From positions 1 to 21,924 of the forward strand of contig NZ_DIXC01000035.1 in the NCBI RefSeq assembly GCF_002435945.1: DNA of 21,924 bases, in the 5' to 3' direction. Positions 16,140 to 21,924 of this stretch are shown in pieces. The position numbers were made by a program, and so were the translations under genes. A model generated the notes under the pieces. It saw only the letters and a list, made by a program, of their open reading frames with translations, was not told the DNA's origin and made no database searches. Every line of letters starts with the position of its first letter. Position 1 is the stretch's first letter. The stretch comes from Mesotoga sp. UBA6090 (GTDB lineage: Bacteria > Thermotogota > Thermotogae > Petrotogales > Kosmotogaceae).

Positions 16140-16388
16140 TTACCAGTCGCTGCGGCGGCGTTTTCGGTACGATCTCTCAAGCACAAGATAGTACAATGCA
16201 CTCAAAGCTGTCAAGATGTACACTCCGACTACAACTATCCAGAGTCTGGGATTGGCTTGAAGAACTTCGCCTTTTGTTAACACGCAGTGGGTTGCGTAAG
16301 CTGATGCCACTAACATACCTAATGTGAGAACTAGAAGTGCAAGCTTAAAGTTCTTCAGATCCGATCTTCTTGTTGGAATCAATTTCAT
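16140..16388 (-). CDS. Small two-TM membrane protein, hypothetical
   Basis: 82 residues starting at ATG 16388 (MKLIPTRRSD), with GGGTGA a little upstream. Two hydrophobic spans are seen at about 16-38 and 49-71 (LALLVLTLGMLVASAYA and WIVVVGVYILTALSALYYL), followed by a positively charged tail (RSYRKRRRSDW), so both ends are probably cytoplasmic. A good TTGTTT/TATAAT promoter lies about 60 bases upstream, which supports a real gene. I recognise no family. An ATG 14 codons further up gives a longer form without a hydrophobic reason. It stands alone between repeats. Confidence 0.65.
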   Translation of the reverse strand: MKLIPTRRSDLKNFKLALLVLTLGMLVASAYATHCVLTKGEVLQANPRLWIVVVGVYILTALSALYYLVLERSYRKRRRSDW

Positions 16389-16454
16389 AACCCTTTCACC
16401 CCACGATTCCTTACAAGAACAAGTGATCAAACGTTTTCTTACGTATCAGAAGAG

Positions 16455-16482
16455 ATTATAGCAAATGTTGGTCGTGAAACAA
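16455..16482 (-). promoter_or_regulatory. Sigma-70 promoter of the small membrane protein
   Basis: On the minus strand TTGTTT (16477-16482) and a perfect TATAAT (16455-16460) are 16 bases apart, placing the RNA start near 16448, about 60 bases before the ATG at 16388. Confidence 0.6.
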
Positions 16483-16517
16483 ACTTGATGTTGGAAGCGT
16501 TACATACTTGCGCCGAA

Positions 16518-16819
16518 AAGCCTCTCAGGTCAACCGTTATGAGTCCACCGTCCTCCGAAAAAAACGCAAAGATCGGTTTATAAGGGGCGGGTTAGCAAGA
16601 ACGGGTTATCAAAACCGGGTTATAAAAGCTCGAAAAAAGGGATTGATTTGCGCCGAGGGCCATCCGCAGAAGTGAGGCTCGCTGCGCGAGGAAGTGATGC
16701 TGGCACTTACGCGCCAGGAACAAAGCGAAAAGTTGCCTACCGATCTTCTTTATCTGTCATCCCATTCAGGATCAAATTCTTCTTGTAGGGGTGAACGGCT
16801 GTTCGCCCGAAGAAGGGGG
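16518..16819. repeat. Dispersed modular repeat, copy 1 (about 300 bp)
   Basis: Partner of 18783-19120. A 118-bp core (16559-16676) is identical in both copies. It contains four head-to-tail units of 14, 14, 14 and 13 bases (16575-16629), each resembling GGGTTATCAAAACC. Downstream modules are diverged but recognisable: a GTGATGCTG...CCAGGAAC hairpin and GAACGGCTGTTCGCCC, a hairpin at the end. No coding frame is conserved. Confidence 0.85.
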
Positions 16820-16960
16820 CCAAAATCCGTTGGCCGTCCAGCGTCCAAAGATCCGGTTGCAAGTTCCATGATGCAAGTTGCAAGAAGAAGAAAGAAGCCC
16901 TTTTTCTCAAGCGCTAATAAGTAAGCTCGTTATTGGCATTCAACAAGAGTGCATCGTCGA

Positions 16961-16985
16961 GATTCTGAAACAAGTTCAGAATGAC
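16961..16985 (+). repeat. 25-bp palindromic repeat, copy 1
   Basis: ATTCTGAA and TTCAGAAT form a perfect 8-bp stem around ACAAG, within the frame GAT...ATGAC shared by all copies. Confidence 0.75.
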
Positions 16986-17015
16986 GGGATGTGATGCTTT
17001 CGGAAAGCCTGCCGG

Positions 17016-17040
17016 GATGCTGAAACGAGTTTAGCATGAC
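17016..17040 (+). repeat. 25-bp palindromic repeat, copy 2
   Basis: Stem ATGCTGAA/TTTAGCAT around ACGAG, one G-T pair. Same frame as the copy at 16961; identical to the copy at 17338. Confidence 0.75.
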
Positions 17041-17170
17041 ACAAATAGCAGGGTATCGAGTGTAGGGTCCCGGGCGTTGAGAAGAAAAGCATTTCACCGT
17101 CTTGGTATCTTCAGGTAATAATGCTGAGACAGTTTTACCTAGGTGGCAACTTCAGGAGCTCCCTCACCTT

Positions 17171-17195
17171 GTCATCCCAAACTTGTTTCGGGATC
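17171..17195 (-). repeat. 25-bp palindromic repeat, copy 3
   Basis: Same element in the opposite orientation. Stem ATCCCAAA/TTTCGGGAT carries one mismatch. Confidence 0.75.
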
Positions 17196-17235
17196 TATTC
17201 TTTGAAGACATCTACGATGATGAATGCGTGAATTC

Positions 17236-17283
17236 GCGAAAAATGGGACAGACATGAGGAGAATTGTCAATCCCTATTTTTGC
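17236..17283 (+). repeat. 48-bp REP-like hairpin, copy 1
   Basis: It starts GCGAAAAATGGGACAGACA; the other arm pairs as GCAAAAAT...GGGATTGACA on the opposite strand, with a 10-base loop. The same length as the copy at 17484-17531, and most changed positions lie in the loop or the 3' arm. Confidence 0.7.
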
Positions 17284-17337
17284 TTACAGCGTTCAGCGGG
17301 TTTTCGTTCTTAAGCGTACAGCAGCTCTTAAGACCTA

Positions 17338-17362
17338 GATGCTGAAACGAGTTTAGCATGAC
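17338..17362 (+). repeat. 25-bp palindromic repeat, copy 4
   Basis: Identical to the copy at 17016-17040. Confidence 0.75.
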
Positions 17363-17433
17363 TGGATGGGTGGTTTTCGGAATAACCATTTTTTTCGTTG
17401 CACAGAGGTTACCCTGAAATGCCTCTGTTCAGG

Positions 17434-17458
17434 GTCATCCCGAACTTGTTTCGGGATC
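17434..17458 (-). repeat. 25-bp palindromic repeat, copy 5
   Basis: Opposite orientation; perfect 8-bp stem ATCCCGAA/TTCGGGAT. Differs from copy 3 by one base that restores pairing. Confidence 0.75.
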
Positions 17459-17483
17459 GTTTGATCTTTCAGCGCCAGCGAAC

Positions 17484-17531
17484 GCGAAAAATGGGACAGA
17501 CATGAATAGATTTGTCAGTCCCGGTTTTCGC
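17484..17531 (+). repeat. 48-bp REP-like hairpin, copy 2
   Basis: GCGAAAA pairs with TTTTCGC, GGGAC with GTCCC and GACA with TGTC, with a loop of 10 bases and small internal mismatches. The GGGACAGACA core resembles repeats often seen near REP-associated (RAYT) transposases; no such transposase is in this window. Confidence 0.75.
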
Positions 17532-17826
17532 TCCTTCAACAGTCTTACTCCCTTCACGTCATTCTGGCGATCTCCTAGCCAGGATCTCGCCTTTTGGCGT
17601 CCCATTATTCGGGACTCCGATCTGGGATCTGGTCTTGATCATATTGGGTATGGATTGCTTGCTTGCGGAAGGTAAATGTAGAATTCCACTTCACAGCGTT
17701 CGTGTTTCGTAAGAAGCGGGCCTTTCAACGATCACTATATGAAATACGGGAACAAGTAAAGCCAGGAAACTTTTCTTCAGGTTCTTTCTGTGTGACTCGA
17801 ATGAAATTCCCGCGCCTGTCTTGAGC

Positions 17827-18264
17827 TCAGGATTCAGTTCGAAAGTCCAGAAATTTTCTCAGAAACTCTGAGGGTGTGACAATTGCAATTCCTTCGATTT
17901 CCTTTAGGTCAAGCAGATGATGATCTCCAGAAACAATGTATTTTGCACCCGCCTGAACTGCACATGTAATGAATTTAGTGTCATCAGAGTCTTCGATTCT
18001 GATTTCGATATCTTCCGGGCAGTTAATTACGATCGAGCTCAACCTCAGGTAAGAAACCAACGTATCCAGCTGATCTTTATTGATCCCGGTGATGCGTAAC
18101 AGTTTTGGTCGAGACAGGACATCTATAAGCTCTTGAAGAGTTTCTTCAGAGAAAACAAGCTCAAAAACGCCCTCTTTCCAGAAGTCAAGGATTCTTGCAG
18201 GAGAACTTTTGCTGGATATGATTGCGGATATCATAACATTTGTGTCTAGTACGACTCTTTCCAT
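17827..18264 (-). CDS. PIN-domain ribonuclease toxin (VapC-like)
   Basis: 145 residues. It begins MERVVLDTNVMISAI with the first metal-binding Asp of PIN domains. ETLQEL (conserved Glu), then EDSDDTKFITCAV (acidic pair with Lys) and SGDHHLLDL near the end complete the acidic site. Such proteins cut RNA and are held inactive by the partner antitoxin. The AbrB-type antitoxin gene lies 9 bases upstream on the same strand, in the usual antitoxin-first order. Its own ribosome site is weak, which fits coupling to the antitoxin. Length is normal for the 'putative toxin PIN family' group. The RNA target is unknown. Confidence 0.88.
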   Translation of the reverse strand: MERVVLDTNVMISAIISSKSSPARILDFWKEGVFELVFSEETLQELIDVLSRPKLLRITGINKDQLDTLVSYLRLSSIVINCPEDIEIRIEDSDDTKFITCAVQAGAKYIVSGDHHLLDLKEIEGIAIVTPSEFLRKFLDFRTES

Positions 18265-18273
18265 TTTTTCTGG

Positions 18274-18546
18274 TCACTTTTCTCTTCTCGACTCTTTGAG
18301 AGCTGTGCGGATTTCTTCTTCAATTTCCTCTTCGGTGAGGGCTTCGGCGTTCGTCCTCAACTTCTGAACCAACTGAAAAAACTCTGACTTTGCCCTTTCC
18401 TTGTTAATCACGGCAACAGGCGTAAGCACGATTCTGCCGCCTTCTACTTCGACCTGTACATAGTCGCCTTCCTTCAGTCCAAGAGAATCGAATATCTGTT
18501 TTGGTATCGTGACCTGTCTGCTTCTTCCAGCTTTTACTAATTCCAT
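18274..18546 (-). CDS. AbrB/MazE/SpoVT-type antitoxin
   Basis: 90 residues. The N-terminal swapped-hairpin DNA-binding domain is intact (RSRQVTIPKQIFDSLGL, KEGDYVQVEVEGGRIVLTP, residues 8-53). A charged helical tail (EEEIEEEIRTALKESRREK) probably wraps the PIN toxin encoded 9 bases downstream. Family members bind their own promoter and repress the pair. ATG start with AAGGTGA 5-6 bases upstream. An AT-rich palindrome overlaps the predicted RNA start (see 18565-18608). Both genes look intact. Confidence 0.88.
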   Translation of the reverse strand: MELVKAGRSRQVTIPKQIFDSLGLKEGDYVQVEVEGGRIVLTPVAVINKERAKSEFFQLVQKLRTNAEALTEEEIEEEIRTALKESRREK

Positions 18547-18564
18547 ATAATCACCTTTTCATAT

Positions 18565-18608
18565 ATTACTTTATTAGTATTATAGCATCTTGCACTTGTT
18601 TATGCGAA
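18565..18608 (-). promoter_or_regulatory. Promoter and possible operator of the AbrB/PIN pair
   Basis: On the minus strand TTCGCA (18603-18608) lies 18 bases before a perfect TATAAT (18579-18584). A near-palindrome, ATTACT (18565-18570) and AGTATT (18576-18581) around TTATT, covers the -10 end and RNA start, as expected for autorepression by the antitoxin. Confidence 0.55.
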
Positions 18609-18782
18609 AACGTGAAAAGAAGGGACTCAATTTTTTGAAGATCGGTTCTTCGTCTCAGAGCCAGGAGCTTTGTTCTTCGTTGTTTGTTCCGACGCTGCGC
18701 GTCCAGGTTCTTGGTTAAGAGCCCGGGTCTGGGGTGTGGGGTCTAGGGTCTCGCAAGAGCAGAAGTGATGCTGCTTCGCAGG
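18609..18782. repeat. Repeat-derived intergenic sequence
   Basis: GAGCCAGGAGCTTTGTTCT at 18658-18676, followed by CGCTGCGCGTCCAGG (18693-18707), recurs in diverged form at 21321-21339 and 21375-21390. The stretch 18764-18785 (GAAGTGATGCTG, hairpin, CAGGAAGCC) is a short-stem version of the hairpin module also found at 16692-16722 and 18993-19023. Confidence 0.55.
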
Positions 18783-19120
18783 AAGCCTCTCAGGTCAACC
18801 GTCAACGGTTCTCCGTTCTCCGAAAAAACGCAAAGATCGGTTTATAAGGGGCGGGTTAGCAAGAACGGGTTATCAAAACCGGGTTATAAAAGCTCGAAAA
18901 AAGGGATTGATTTGCGCCGAGGGCCATCCGCAGAAGTGAGACTGATTGCGTGGTAGCAGGTACGGGGTAGGGGGTAGGAAAGATCAAGAGCAGAAATGAT
19001 GCTGGCGCTTTCGCGCCAGGAACAAAGCGAAGAGCCGCTTACCGATCTTCTTGATCTGTGGTCCCATTCAGAATCATATTCTTCTTGTAGGGGCGAACGG
19101 CTGTTCGCCCGAAGAGGGGG
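18783..19120. repeat. Dispersed modular repeat, copy 2 (about 340 bp)
   Basis: Partner of 16518-16819. The core 18823-18940 is identical to copy 1 over 118 bases, including four tandem 13-14-mers at 18839-18893. Just after the core about 35-40 extra bases are present, including GGTACGGGGTAGGGGGTAGG. Then the shared modules resume: a perfect hairpin CTGGCGC/GCGCCAG (imperfect in copy 1) and GGGCGAAC/GTTCGCCC. Confidence 0.85.
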
Positions 19121-19159
19121 AAGCCCTCTCACAGGCGCAAAGCAGAAGGCAGAAAGGAG

Positions 19160-19325
19160 CCAGTCTGCTGACGCAGGCCAGTCTCGCCTTCGGCGAGGCC
19201 AGTCACCTTCGGTGGCCAGTCAGGCTGCGCCTGGCCAGTTCCGGCTTCGCCGGGCAAGAACCTCAAGGCCAGTACCGATTGGCGGAGAAGCATCCGCCGC
19301 CAGTCTGCTGACGCAGGCCAGTCAA
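19160..19325. repeat. CCAGT-linked hairpin array, 7 units
   Basis: Seven CCAGT-led units and a trailing CCAGT. Stems in order: CTGC/GCAG, CTCGCC/GGCGAG, CACC/GGTG, CAGGC/GCCTG, CCGGC/GCCGG, GGCGGA/TCCGCC, CTGC/GCAG. Most loops are three to four bases (TGAC, TTC, TTC, TGC, TTC); the sixth is longer, and two units have spacer sequence after or before the stem. Units 2-4 match the order in the array at 15921-15998. Confidence 0.85.
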
Positions 19326-19592
19326 ATTAGACAAGGTTGTCCGTTGGCAGTTCACGGGATGACAAGGAGGTTGGATTTGGGGGCAGGCTCTACGGGATGG
19401 CGGAATAGAGACCGTGAATACAATTCCAAGCAGAAGCATTTACAGGCTCGTTGAGGTAGGATACTCTCTCTTCAGGTCATCCTCGTTCTCCTAGTCAGGA
19501 TTCCGGACTTTCCTTCTTCTTCATTTTTTTGACTCGAAGTGTACAAGTTGAGCTGTAATTGCATTGTAGTTCTTATTCAATGGGAATAATGC
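19326..19592. other. Intergenic stretch, no gene seen
   Basis: No coding region is supported. GTCATCCTCGTTCTCCTAG at 19478-19496 resembles GTCATTCTGGCGATCTCCTAG at 17559-17579, so it is probably another diverged dispersed repeat. The last about 100 bases are AT-rich and lead into the AbiE promoter. Confidence 0.45.
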
Positions 19593-19630
19593 TTGCTTTG
19601 TTGTCACAAATACTATATACTATTTGTGAC
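19593..19630 (+). promoter_or_regulatory. Promoter and operator of the AbiE pair
   Basis: TTGCTT (19593-19598) and TATACT (19616-19621) are 17 bases apart. A perfect 10-bp inverted repeat, GTCACAAATA (19603-19612) and TATTTGTGAC (19621-19630), with an 8-base centre, straddles the -10 and RNA start. The winged-helix antitoxin encoded 17 bases downstream is the natural candidate to bind it, as AbiEi proteins repress their own operons. Confidence 0.75.
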
Positions 19631-19646
19631 CAGAGGAGTGAACCTT

Positions 19647-20291
19647 ATGGAAGAAATAAGCACCAGGGAGAGAATATCCAATTATATAAAGAGGAATCCA
19701 AAATCAAGGATTTACTCTATCTCTGATTTTTCAAAATTCGGTACTTATGATAGTATTCGAAAAGCTCTCTCACGCCTGGAAATGGAGGGGAGGTTAATCC
19801 GTGTTTCGAGGGGCTTCTATAAGTCCTCGGAATTCAACATACTTGTAAATGAGGAAGTTGCTTCAGATCCTGATCAGTTTGCTAGAGCCTATGCAGAGGC
19901 CTACGGCTGGAAAATCGCTCCGCACAAGGAAACAGCTTTAAATATGTTGGGTTTGTCAACTCAGGTACCAAATGTCTTTCAATACGTAAGTGATGGCCCA
20001 TGTAGAACTGTATCTCTCAGTGACGGAAGGAAAATAGAGTTCAGGCATAGAACTATTCGTGAAATAAGCAAACTTAGCTACAAGGAAGCGGCCCTCCTTG
20101 AATCACTTAAGACTCTGGGCAAGGAGCGGATTTCTCCTGATGTCAGGAATAGGATCCTTCGAAGATTCAGCAAGAAGGAACTAGAAGTGTTAGGGAAGCG
20201 AGTTCAGAAGAGCAGGAAATGGATTTATGAGGAAATCTGCAGATTGATTGAAAGGAGCGGGAATAGTGTATCGAATCGCCAACGAGGCTAG
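19647..20291 (+). CDS. AbiEi-type antitoxin/transcriptional regulator (DUF6088-like)
   Basis: About 214 residues. A winged-helix domain fills residues 1-65 (RISNYIKRN, FGTYDSIRKALSRLEMEG, LIRVSRGFY). It is followed by the antitoxin domain with PHKETALNMLGLSTQVPN and a C-terminal helical region (YKEAALLESLKTLG, RILRRFSKKELEVLGKRV). This is the usual AbiEi arrangement of type IV toxin-antitoxin pairs: it represses the operon and neutralises the nucleotidyltransferase toxin. ATG 19647 has AGAGGAG upstream; an in-frame TTG at 19593 lies within the promoter and is unlikely. The toxin gene overlaps its 3' end by about 26 bases. Confidence 0.85.
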   Translation: MEEISTRERISNYIKRNPKSRIYSISDFSKFGTYDSIRKALSRLEMEGRLIRVSRGFYKSSEFNILVNEEVASDPDQFARAYAEAYGWKIAPHKETALNMLGLSTQVPNVFQYVSDGPCRTVSLSDGRKIEFRHRTIREISKLSYKEAALLESLKTLGKERISPDVRNRILRRFSKKELEVLGKRVQKSRKWIYEEICRLIERSGNSVSNRQRG

Positions 20292-21257
20292 CTCAAACCT
20301 GGGAGCCATTTTCGGAAATACTGCAACCAGAAGGGGTATCAGTCCGGCAATTATAGAGAAGGACTTTTGGGTATGTTTCCTGCTTGAGGTTCTCTTTCAT
20401 CAAAGCAAGTATTCAAAGCATTTTGCCTTTAAAGGTGGAACGTCTCTTTAAAGGTATATAAAGCAATAGAACGTTTTTCTGAAGATATCGATCTGATACT
20501 TGATTGGAGGCTTCTTGGATATTCGTTAACCCAGCCATGGGAATCAAGATCAAACGCGAAGCAAGAGAGTTTTAATCAGGAAGCAGCTTTGAGAACTGAA
20601 CGGTTCCTCGCTACCGAGTTTGTTCCGAGTCTAGAAGAATCATTGAGTTCGTTCATTAAAGATTTCGATTTGCATGTCGATCCTGATGATTCTCAGACCG
20701 TTCTCTTTAGATATCCACAGATATTCACTGACAAGAGCCTCCTGCAGGAAATTAGACTGGAGATCGGACCCTTGGCGGCGTGGTCTCCATCTGCCGATAA
20801 ACCCATTACTCCATATGCCGCCGAGGAATTTCCTAAAGCTTTTCGTATGCCGAGTACTCTTGTAAGAACAGTAGAAGCAAAACGTACATTTTGGGAAAAA
20901 GCAACTATCCTACACCGTGAAGCTAACAGGAAAAACGGGAGGCCACCAATCAGGTATTCCAGGCACTACTATGACCTTCATATGTTGTGCAACACCCCGA
21001 TCAAACATGAAGCACTTGAGGACATCAAATTGCTTCGTAAGGTTGCGGCATTCAAGGATAAGTTCTTTCATTGCGCGTGGGCAAAATACGAAGAAGCACT
21101 TCCCGCAACGTTGCGCCTAGTACCGCCCAACAATGTAGTAAAGAAACTAGAAGAAGACTTTGAAAAAATGAAGCCAATGATATTTGGTACGGTCCCTTCT
21201 TTTGAACGAATACTTGCCACTCTTCGCGAATTTGAGCAAGAAATGAGAACTCATTAA
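20266..21257 (+). pseudogene. AbiEii-type nucleotidyltransferase toxin, frameshifted
   Basis: Frame one (20266-20451) encodes MYRIANEASS... and EKDFWVCFLLEVL and stops right after FKGGTSL, motif I of the pol-beta-like fold. The reading continues in another frame from 20450 with KVYKAIERFSEDIDLIL (the metal-binding Asp pair), RYSRHYYDLHML, and a normal C-terminal MIFGTVPSFERIL. One base appears to be missing where GGTSLSKVY is expected, in CTT TAA AG. The total, 992 bases, is one short of an intact 330-codon gene. GTG 20266 has AAGGAG 8 bases upstream. The intact toxin would add nucleotides to tRNA, as known for AbiEii/MenT relatives. A sequencing error cannot be excluded. Confidence 0.85.
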
Positions 21258-21480
21258 GAGCCGCCCTTGTTTCGTCCAATAGCGTGGATCCGTCCTTGGG
21301 AAGAGCCGTTCTACGTTTCGGAGCCAGGAACTCTGTTCTAGTTCAGGAAAGCAATCCGTGGGGGAGCGGTTCCTGCGCTGCACGTCAAGGTAATTCGTTC
21401 TTGATTATGGAGCGGAAGGAGAGGTTGACTTTTAAGAAGATAGTGTTCCTTTTATCTGATTCAAGCGTCAACAATCTGTC
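21258..21480. other. Intergenic sequence with diverged repeat
   Basis: No supported gene. GAGCCAGGAACTCTGTTCT at 21321-21339 and GCGCTGCACGTCAAGG at 21375-21390 match the repeat at 18658-18707. No terminator was recognised after the AbiEii gene. Confidence 0.45.
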
Positions 21481-21582
21481 TCAAAGATTCTTGTATACAT
21501 TTCTGCGATGGCCCACATGCAGAATAGTAACTGACTTATCTTGATCACTAATCTCATACTCAACTTTGACAGCAATGAATCT
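21481..21582 (-). pseudogene. RelE/ParE-type toxin, C-terminal remnant
   Basis: Read on the minus strand, the last 33 codons give IAVKVEYEISDQDKSVTI, then LHVGHRRNVYKNL and a stop. This is the final beta strands of RelE/ParE toxins (the usual pattern is YRVIYEI...KTVTILRVGHRRDVY). The N-terminal two thirds are missing: going upstream, the frame runs into sequence near the end of a transposase gene. The likely history is insertion of the element into the toxin gene; the other part may lie beyond the right edge. Confidence 0.55.
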
Positions 21583-21643
21583 GAAAACAGCCAAACAAGG
21601 GAAAAAATGAAAAGAAAAACAGACGTACCACCACAGTGGTCTA

Positions 21644-21924
21644 TTATGCAATCTCTTTGAGCAGATCCGGTGGTCTAATTTTGAGTGCTTTGAAAGCGTC
21701 GTAAGCATTGCCCATCATTTCAGTCCTTGCAAGAAAGCGTTTGCCTTCTACAGTTAGCTCAACTGCTCTTATCTCTTTCAAGTCTTCAAGCATTTCTGCG
21801 TAAGAGAAAGTACTTCCAATCTCTTTCAGCTTTCTGCATAAGGCAGTTTCCATTACAAGTGCAAGGAAACAGATCATTATGTGTCCCTTCACCCTCGCAT
21901 CTGTGTAATGGTATATGGGACGAA
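21644..21924 (-). CDS. IS1634-type (IS4 superfamily) transposase, C-terminal part
   Basis: The frame is open to the right edge of the window. It reads RPIYHYTDARVKGHIMICF, LALVMETALCRKLKE, then AEMLEDLKEIRAVEL and FKALKIRPP before the stop. This resembles the C-terminus of IS1634-family transposases, whose DDE domain ends with R(P/V)-IYH and RVxGHI(L/M)xCFLALV. The rest lies outside the window, so whether it is intact is unknown. A small palindrome ACCACAGTGGT (21630-21640) lies 3 bases beyond the stop and could be near the element end. The adjoining toxin remnant suggests the insertion border lies between about 21583 and 21643. Confidence 0.75.
   Translation of the reverse strand, partial: RPIYHYTDARVKGHIMICFLALVMETALCRKLKEIGSTFSYAEMLEDLKEIRAVELTVEGKRFLARTEMMGNAYDAFKALKIRPPDLLKEIA

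Larger units (their letters stand above)
16431..17826. other. Gene-free repeat island of about 1.4 kb
   Basis: Apart from the promoter at 16455-16482, no believable gene was found. It contains copy 1 of the dispersed modular repeat (16518-16819), all five 25-bp palindromes, and both 48-bp hairpins, listed separately. There is also simple GCAAGTTGCAAG-type sequence near 16857-16888 and a weak stem followed by a T run at about 17380-17396. The 66-residue open frame at 17512 runs through hairpin sequence and is not convincing. Confidence 0.55.

Noticed and set aside
15815..16327. Several open frames of 60-128 codons on both strands
   Set aside because: They run through the hairpin array, which is open in several frames because it is GC-rich and palindromic; no domain or good ribosome site.
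17380..17396. Stem TGGTT/AACCA followed by a T run as a terminator
   Set aside because: The stem is only five base pairs and no gene ends nearby on the plus strand.
17512..17712. 66-codon plus-strand frame
   Set aside because: Begins inside the 48-bp hairpin and continues through diverged repeat sequence; no ribosome site or homology seen.
20440..20460. Programmed frameshift (CTT followed by TAA, as in prfB) in AbiEii
   Set aside because: The prfB type needs +1, but here the restoring shift is -1 (or +2). The +1 frame soon stops, and no in-phase slippery heptamer is present. A one-base deletion explains the data better.
21284..21544. 86-codon plus-strand frame before the transposase
   Set aside because: Overlaps repeat sequence and the antisense toxin remnant; no recognisable domain.

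Overview
The window looks like an AT-rich bacterial genome with small noncoding hairpin repeats scattered between genes. Gene style, Shine-Dalgarno (SD) sites and repeat style remind me of the Thermotogota (Mesotoga/Kosmotoga-like). That assignment is an inference from recollection and is not proven by any marker gene here. No rRNA, tRNA or CRISPR array was seen.

Region 1 (161-15467, all minus strand) is a surface-polysaccharide locus read from right to left. It starts with a membrane phosphoglycosyl transferase (14184-15467). A degenerate SDR-like protein, a sugar nucleotidyltransferase, a LegB-type 4,6-dehydratase, a LegC-type PLP aminotransferase and a PglD/NeuD-type acetyltransferase follow. 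Together these could make and load a bacillosamine-like 2,4-diacetamido-6-deoxy sugar. These genes overlap or nearly touch, with stop/start junctions such as TAGTG and TTGA, and they are GC-rich. The distal half is clearly more AT-rich. It holds a WbuB-like GT4, a stand-alone WbpG/WbuX-type N-acetyl-sugar amidotransferase, another GT4, a Wzy/O-antigen-ligase-type membrane protein, a GT2, a CapE/WbvB-type dehydratase, a WbvR/RmlD-type reductase and, after a 513-bp gap, a last GT2. No Wzx flippase is visible, so the locus probably continues beyond the left edge. Two sigma-70-like promoters lie 130-250 bp upstream of the first gene.

Region 2 (15.5-21.9 kb) is a repeat-dense island. It contains two arrays of CCAGT-linked small hairpins with changing stems (15921-15998 and 19160-19325). 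A dispersed repeat of about 300 bp occurs twice, with a 118-bp core that is identical in both copies and contains four tandem 14-mers. There are also five 25-bp palindromes and two 48-bp REP-like hairpins. Between these lie a small two-TM membrane protein with its own promoter, an AbrB/PIN toxin-antitoxin pair, and an AbiE-type pair. The AbiE antitoxin is intact and sits behind a perfect 10-bp inverted-repeat operator, but its AbiEii toxin is frameshifted. At the right edge, the C-terminal end of an IS1634-type transposase lies next to a RelE/ParE-like toxin fragment.

The observations I would follow up first are the hairpin arrays, the dispersed modular repeat, the SDR that has lost its cofactor and catalytic motifs but sits translationally coupled inside the sugar operon, and the mutated AbiE toxin.
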